Assembly: GCA_023386645.1 (NCBI GenBank)
Contig: JAEWJI010000041.1
Coordinates: 1-52,056 of the forward strand
DNA from: Pseudomonadota bacterium
Lineage (GTDB): Bacteria; Pseudomonadota; Alphaproteobacteria; Caulobacterales; Caulobacteraceae
Direction: 5' to 3'
Length of the DNA stretch: 52,056 nucleotides
Shown here: positions 49,397-52,056 of the stretch, piece after piece
How the letters are laid out: the number at the start of each line of letters is the position of its first letter
Numbering within the stretch: the stretch's first letter is position 1
Translations under genes and position numbers: made by a program
The notes under the pieces: model-generated
Databases searched by the model: none
Seen by the model: the letters and a program-made list of their open reading frames with translations, nothing else
Told to the model about the DNA's origin: nothing

Positions 49397-50224
49397 TTAG
49401 CGGAACAGTCCGAGCAGGATGGAGGTCGAGGAGTTGGCGATCGACAGAGCCTGCACACCCAGCTGTTGCTTGGTCTGCAGCGCCTGGAGGCGAGCGCTTT
49501 CCTTGGCCAGGTCGGCATCGACGAGGTTGCCCACGCCGGCTTCGATCGTGTCCTGCAGCTTGCCCACGAAGCTCAGGTGGGTGCCGAGCGCCTTGGAGCC
49601 GGTGCCGAGGCGAGCCAGCGAGGCCGAGACGTTGTCGATCGAGGCGTTCACCTGGGCCAGGCGAGCCTGGGCCATGGTGCGGGTCGTGATCGCGGCGGTG
49701 GAGGTCAGGGTGACCACCGAGCCAGACAGCGACATGTTCTCGGCCGCGATGTCGATCGTGGTCGAGCCGCCCGAGTTGGCCAGCGCCTTGAAGCCGGCGG
49801 TGCCCGAGATGACCGAGACGCCGTTGAACTTGGCGTTCGAGACGGTCGAGGCGATCTGCTTGCGCAGAGCCACGAAGTCTTCATTCAGGGCGCTGCGGGC
49901 AGCGGTGGTCAGCGAGGCGTCGGTGGCCGCCAGAGCCTTTTCCTTCATCTGCGTGAGCAGATCAGAAACGGTCTCACCGGCGGCGATGCCCACGTCGACG
50001 GCCGACTGGCCGCGTTGCAGGCTGTCCTTGACCGCGTTCAGGGCGCCCATCTCGGCGCGCTGACCCTGCGCGATAGCCCAAATCGCGCCGTTGTCCTTGG
50101 CGGAGTTGACCTTCTTGCCGGTGTTGATGCGGTTTTGAACCGTGGCCAGTTCGTCGTTCGTGGCCTGGAGGTTCTGCAGGGCGATCATCGCGCCCATGTT
50201 CGTGTTAACGCTGTTCAGCGCCAT
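49397..50224 (-). CDS. Flagellin (first copy)
   Basis: The 275-residue flagellin starts MALNSVNTNMGAMIALQNLQATNDELATVQNRINTGKKV and ends NLVDADLAKESARLQALQTKQQLGVQALSIANSSTSILLGLFR, both typical of the D0/D1 coiled ends. The centre (about 130-190) is Ser/Thr/Ala-rich. It resembles Caulobacter FljK-class flagellins. Upstream on the same strand are a sigma54 promoter and tandem enhancer-like palindromes, supporting late flagellar-hierarchy expression. Length and identity with the second copy at both ends indicate gene duplication. Confidence 0.96.
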   Translation of the reverse strand: MALNSVNTNMGAMIALQNLQATNDELATVQNRINTGKKVNSAKDNGAIWAIAQGQRAEMGALNAVKDSLQRGQSAVDVGIAAGETVSDLLTQMKEKALAATDASLTTAARSALNEDFVALRKQIASTVSNAKFNGVSVISGTAGFKALANSGGSTTIDIAAENMSLSGSVVTLTSTAAITTRTMAQARLAQVNASIDNVSASLARLGTGSKALGTHLSFVGKLQDTIEAGVGNLVDADLAKESARLQALQTKQQLGVQALSIANSSTSILLGLFR

Positions 50225-50297
50225 GGCACGTAGTCCTTCTTTCAAGGTGTCCGACGCCATTTTGGCTGCCGGGAGCATTTTGCTCGGAAGCCTTCGC

Positions 50298-50313
50298 AGC
50301 AAGGCCGGGGCCA
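50298..50313 (-). promoter_or_regulatory. Sigma54 (-24/-12) promoter for the first flagellin gene
   Basis: On the minus strand, TGGCCCCGGCCTTGCT matches the consensus TGGCAC-N5-TTGCW with the invariant GG and GC dinucleotides in register. Two positions differ from consensus. The -12 element is about 75 bp before the flagellin ATG, leaving an untranslated leader of about 63 bases. Caulobacter fljK-type genes are sigma54-dependent. Confidence 0.75.
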
Positions 50314-50384
50314 GCGCCGAAGACGGCATGCCATCGGGCCGCACACTGATTTGATTGCGTTAGTTCTGGTTAAGGACGTTGCGC

Positions 50385-50445
50385 GCCCGGCAGGATTTGC
50401 CGGGCGTCGGCAGTTCTTGCCGGGACAGGTCGGCAGAAGGCGCCG
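50385..50445 (-). promoter_or_regulatory. Tandem CGGCA-N5-TGCCG palindromes, ftr-like FlbD enhancer sites
   Basis: Two copies of CGGCA-N5-TGCCG occur at 50388-50402 and 50408-50422, exactly 20 bp apart; the first extends to 8-bp arms (GCCCGGCA/TGCCGGGC, 50385-50405). A third, imperfect copy (CGGCA-N5-CGCCG) is at 50431-50445. They lie about 75-130 bp upstream of the sigma54 promoter. In Caulobacter, FlbD binds palindromic ftr elements of this style upstream of sigma54 flagellar promoters; FlbD binding here is inferred. Confidence 0.65.
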
Positions 50446-50458
50446 TGACATGACACGG

Positions 50459-50499
50459 AAAAAAAAACGGGTGACACGGGTGACAGAGGTGACACCTCC
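50459..50499. repeat. A-run followed by 9-bp tandem GGTGACA repeat
   Basis: Nine A's (50459-50467) are followed by three GGTGACA units at 50470, 50479 and 50488, with an exact 9-bp period. On the minus strand this reads as GTCACC repeats ending in nine T's just after the Rz1-like stop at 50508, so it may act as the terminator of the lysis cassette. Confidence 0.6.
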
Positions 50500-50507
50500 A
50501 ACGGCGA

Positions 50508-50807
50508 TCATGGTGTTCGCCGCCGTCGCCAGCGCTCCTGCAGCGCGCGCTCGGTCTCGAGGGTCGCGACCGCCAGGGCGCGGGCGCTGTCGCAGGCCAG
50601 CAGCGCCGCGCCGCGAGCGACATAGGCGATCTCCAGATCGGCGATCGTCGGGGCGGCGGGCAGGACGTCAAGCCGGCACGGGGTCGTCGCCTGGGGCGTT
50701 AGGCTCAGGCGAGGCGGCGCCGCAGACGGCGGGGGCGAGGTCGCACAGCCGGCGATCGTGATCGAGAAGACGAGCGGCGCGAGCCGGATCGAGGGGAAGG
50801 TCGGCAT
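50508..50807 (-). CDS. Rz1-like o-spanin lipoprotein, overlapping the Rz-like gene out of frame
   Basis: The 99-residue product starts at 50807 inside the Rz-like gene in another frame and continues 160 bp beyond its end. It has a lipoprotein signal, MPTFPSIRLAPLVFSITIAGC (lipobox IAGC, Cys21), then a Pro-rich segment (SPPPSAAPPRLSL) characteristic of Rz1 o-spanins. The C-terminal half contains ALLACDSARALAVATLETERALQERW, a helical stretch. o-Spanins sit in the outer membrane and pair with the inner-membrane Rz protein to fuse the membranes during phage lysis. Overlap with Rz, size and lipobox all fit; sequence identity is not claimed. Confidence 0.7.
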   Translation of the reverse strand: MPTFPSIRLAPLVFSITIAGCATSPPPSAAPPRLSLTPQATTPCRLDVLPAAPTIADLEIAYVARGAALLACDSARALAVATLETERALQERWRRRRTP

Positions 50808-51123
50808 CGGGGGCGCTCCGTGCGTCTGCGGCGGCGCGTTCGGTGACGCGCGCGACCGCAAGGGCCTGTTGGTGATGATGGTCGAGGCGGGCGCGCTGTT
50901 CCTGCTCGCCCGACTGTTCGAGGCGGCGAGCGGCGGCGTCGGCCTCGGCCGCATCGGCGCGGGCAGCGGCCGCGCGCAGGCGGCGGCCCGCGAGGTCCAA
51001 GGGGTCCCAGCGCAGGCCGACGCCTTGCGCCAGGATCAGGATGGCGCAAAGGGCCAGGACGACGCCGACGACGGTCAGCCATCCCCGGACGCTGAGGAGC
51101 CTCGGCACGGTCGAAAGGTTCAT
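50668..51123 (-). CDS. Rz-like i-spanin
   Basis: The 151-residue protein begins MNLSTVPRLLSVRGWLTVVGVVLALCAILILAQGVG: one N-terminal transmembrane helix (about 14-33) and a periplasmic Arg/Glu/Ala-rich coiled coil (about 45-110, with RRLRAAAARADAAEADAAARRLE). The C-terminus contains RLCDLAPAVCG. Length is close to lambda Rz (153). It overlaps the M15 endolysin gene by four bases upstream, and encloses the start of the lipoprotein gene, the classical Rz/Rz1 arrangement. Expected role: inner-membrane spanin in lysis. Confidence 0.7.
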   Translation of the reverse strand: MNLSTVPRLLSVRGWLTVVGVVLALCAILILAQGVGLRWDPLDLAGRRLRAAAARADAAEADAAARRLEQSGEQEQRARLDHHHQQALAVARVTERAAADARSAPDADLPLDPARAARLLDHDRRLCDLAPAVCGAASPEPNAPGDDPVPA

Positions 51124-51503
51124 GGATAGACCCTCCGGTCGAGCTCGAAGTGCGGTCCGTCCCGAAGCGTGGGCCAGTCTCCGCCCCAGACGATCCGCAC
51201 GCCCAGGCTTCCGGCCGCTGCCTTGAAGACCTCGGCGATGCGGGGATACAGCGGCCAGTCCCAGCGCACCGAACCGCCCACGAGCGCCGCAACATCGACC
51301 GCATGGCCGGTGAGGTGGCGGGAGTTCAGGGTGCGGCTGGCGCCCGCGCGCACGAGGGCGGCCTGACGTTCCCAGTCGCGCAGCCCCTCGGTGACCATGA
51401 AATCGACGGGAGTGCGGACGATCGCCGCCTCGACCACCGCCACGAGGTCGGGATGCACCCCCTTCAGCCGCGAGCGGGAGCGGGCGGACAGGCGGAAGCT
51501 CAT
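51120..51503 (-). CDS. M15-family peptidase, probable endolysin
   Basis: The 127-residue protein has the M15 D-Ala-D-Ala carboxypeptidase/L-Ala-D-Glu peptidase zinc motif SRHLTGHAVD (His63, Asp70) and the third ligand His118 in DGPHFEL. TEGLRDWERQAALVRAGAS precedes the first motif, as in phage M15 endolysins. It has no signal peptide, so it would need a holin to reach the cell wall; a holin-like gene is directly upstream. Overlaps of four bases on both sides indicate translational coupling. Confidence 0.9.
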   Translation of the reverse strand: MSFRLSARSRSRLKGVHPDLVAVVEAAIVRTPVDFMVTEGLRDWERQAALVRAGASRTLNSRHLTGHAVDVAALVGGSVRWDWPLYPRIAEVFKAAAGSLGVRIVWGGDWPTLRDGPHFELDRRVYP

Positions 51504-51757
51504 GGCCGGCCTCCCAGTCTCAGGCGAAGATCGGCCGCCAGGGCCGCCAGCTGCTGGGCGGTCGGGGCCACGAGGTAGAGGACCAGGATCAGGCCGAGCA
51601 GCTGCATCAGCCCGCCGGCGAGCTGGGGAAGGACGGTCGGATCGGCGCGGCGCACGGCCCAGGCGAGCAGCAGCCACAGGCCGCCGCTCGTCGCGAAGAC
51701 ATAGAGCCTGCGCCAGAACCAGCGCGCTTCGGGCAGGGAGGAAGGGGCGTCCATCAT
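51500..51757 (-). CDS. Holin-like small membrane protein
   Basis: The 85-residue protein has two predicted transmembrane helices (about 18-35 and 45-64) and a basic C-terminal tail (LAADLRLRLGGRP), the layout of a class II holin. It would form membrane holes that release the endolysin. Position between the endolysin and the small acidic gene, with ATGA-type overlaps on both sides, supports this; there is no sequence signature that proves it. A second ATG three bases later is an alternative start. Confidence 0.65.
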   Translation of the reverse strand: MMDAPSSLPEARWFWRRLYVFATSGGLWLLLAWAVRRADPTVLPQLAGGLMQLLGLILVLYLVAPTAQQLAALAADLRLRLGGRP

Positions 51758-51891
51758 CGGTCCTCGTCTTCAAAGGGTTCAGGCGCGCGGCCAGTGGCCA
51801 GGCGGCAGTCGTCGAGGCTGAGGCTGTCGGGGAGGTCGAAGACCTCGTCGTCCAGCAGCGGCGTGCGTTCGATCCAGGGGTCGTCAGTCAT
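51754..51891 (-). CDS. Small acidic protein in the lysis cassette
   Basis: The 45-residue product MTDDPWIERTPLLDDEVFDL continues to end EPFEDEDR and contains about 15 acidic residues. No family recognised. It starts three bases after the stop codon of the glycine-rich gene upstream, and its TGA overlaps the holin-like ATG. Small acidic proteins of this kind occur in phage and gene-transfer-agent tail/lysis clusters, but its function is unknown. Confidence 0.7.
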   Translation of the reverse strand: MTDDPWIERTPLLDDEVFDLPDSLSLDDCRLATGRAPEPFEDEDR

Positions 51892-51894
51892 GAT

Positions 51895-52056
51895 TCACCC
51901 GATCGCGGTCATGAGGACGAAACCGGGCGAGCCGTGGCCGCCAGGGCCCGAGGCCGTCACCCCCGCTCCTCCGCCGCCGCCGCCCGCGCCGTGGAGACCC
52001 CCTGGGCCGCCCGCGCCTCCCTCGGCCGAGGTCGAGGCCGCTCCCCCTCCCCCGCC
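51895..52056 (-). CDS. Glycine-rich tail-like protein, C-terminal fragment at window edge
   Basis: The last 53 codons of a gene that continues beyond the window. The visible part is Gly/Ala-rich (AEGGAGGPGGLHGAGGGGGG) and ends GGHGSPGFVLMTAIG. Glycine-rich domains with a GSPGFV-like end are common at the tips of phage tail-fibre proteins, and the gene heads directly into a lysis cassette, so a tail-fibre or minor tail protein is likely. The beginning of the gene is not seen, so this remains tentative. Confidence 0.5.
   Translation of the reverse strand, partial: GGGGGAASTSAEGGAGGPGGLHGAGGGGGGAGVTASGPGGHGSPGFVLMTAIG

Noticed and set aside
50469..50499. Tandem GGTGACA units as a CRISPR-like array
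   Set aside because: Units are only 7 bp with a 9-bp period, without spacers, and no cas genes are present.

Overview
The window looks like chromosomal DNA of a Caulobacteraceae alphaproteobacterium, most likely Brevundimonas or a close relative. This rests on high GC content, frequent TTG starts, a TrcR/DUF1013 regulator, short flagellins next to FlaG and a FlaEY-like protein, sigma54/FlbD-type and CtrA-type flagellar promoter motifs, and a GyrA with Ala and Met at the quinolone hot spots. No database search was run; all assignments come from reading the sequence.

Layout, left to right. 1-3.1 kb: truncated inositol-monophosphatase family gene, efp, a small membrane protein, bacterioferritin and its ferredoxin (bfd-bfr) with iron-box-like palindromes. 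3.1-8.4 kb: thiE, a MASE1 histidine kinase, a secreted Pro/Ala-rich protein, a cyanovirin-N-fold plus beta/gamma-crystallin secreted protein, and trcR. 8.4-12.7 kb: ubiX flanked by two DUF465 genes, a diguanylate cyclase, purEK and a DUF4126 gene. 12.8-15.4 kb: the queuosine genes queA and tgt; queA carries an in-frame palindromic element and tgt has a degenerate zinc site. 15.4-20.4 kb: envelope proteins, tRNA-Lys(UUU), an alpha-methylacyl-CoA racemase and a hybrid kinase. 20.4-26.5 kb: the tamA-tamB outer-membrane assembly pair. 26.7-33.1 kb: an ArsC-like gene, an arginine succinyltransferase (AST) catabolic operon led by an M20 hydrolase (M20-astA-astD-astB), and phenylalanine hydroxylase. 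33.2-43.8 kb: ppx/gppA, two secreted cyclophilins, coaD, a class IV aminotransferase, gyrA, sodC, a 2OG-Fe(II) oxygenase, an EamA transporter and ssb.

43.8-50.4 kb is a lipoprotein pair followed by a flagellar locus: a 916-residue FlaEY-like protein, two flagellins and FlaG, with a CtrA-like site, a sigma54 promoter and tandem FlbD-enhancer-like palindromes. Directly upstream, 50.5-52.06 kb is a tightly overlapping lysis cassette of phage or gene-transfer-agent type: glycine-rich tail-like C-terminus, small acidic protein, holin-like protein, M15 endolysin, and an Rz/Rz1-like spanin pair in overlapping frames. The window ends inside it.

Several intergenic spaces are filled by 120-170 bp elements with terminal inverted repeats (747-879, 9830-9954, 35229-35370, 37568-37734). 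One element of this general type sits inside the queA reading frame. No complete insertion sequence, rRNA or CRISPR array was seen.
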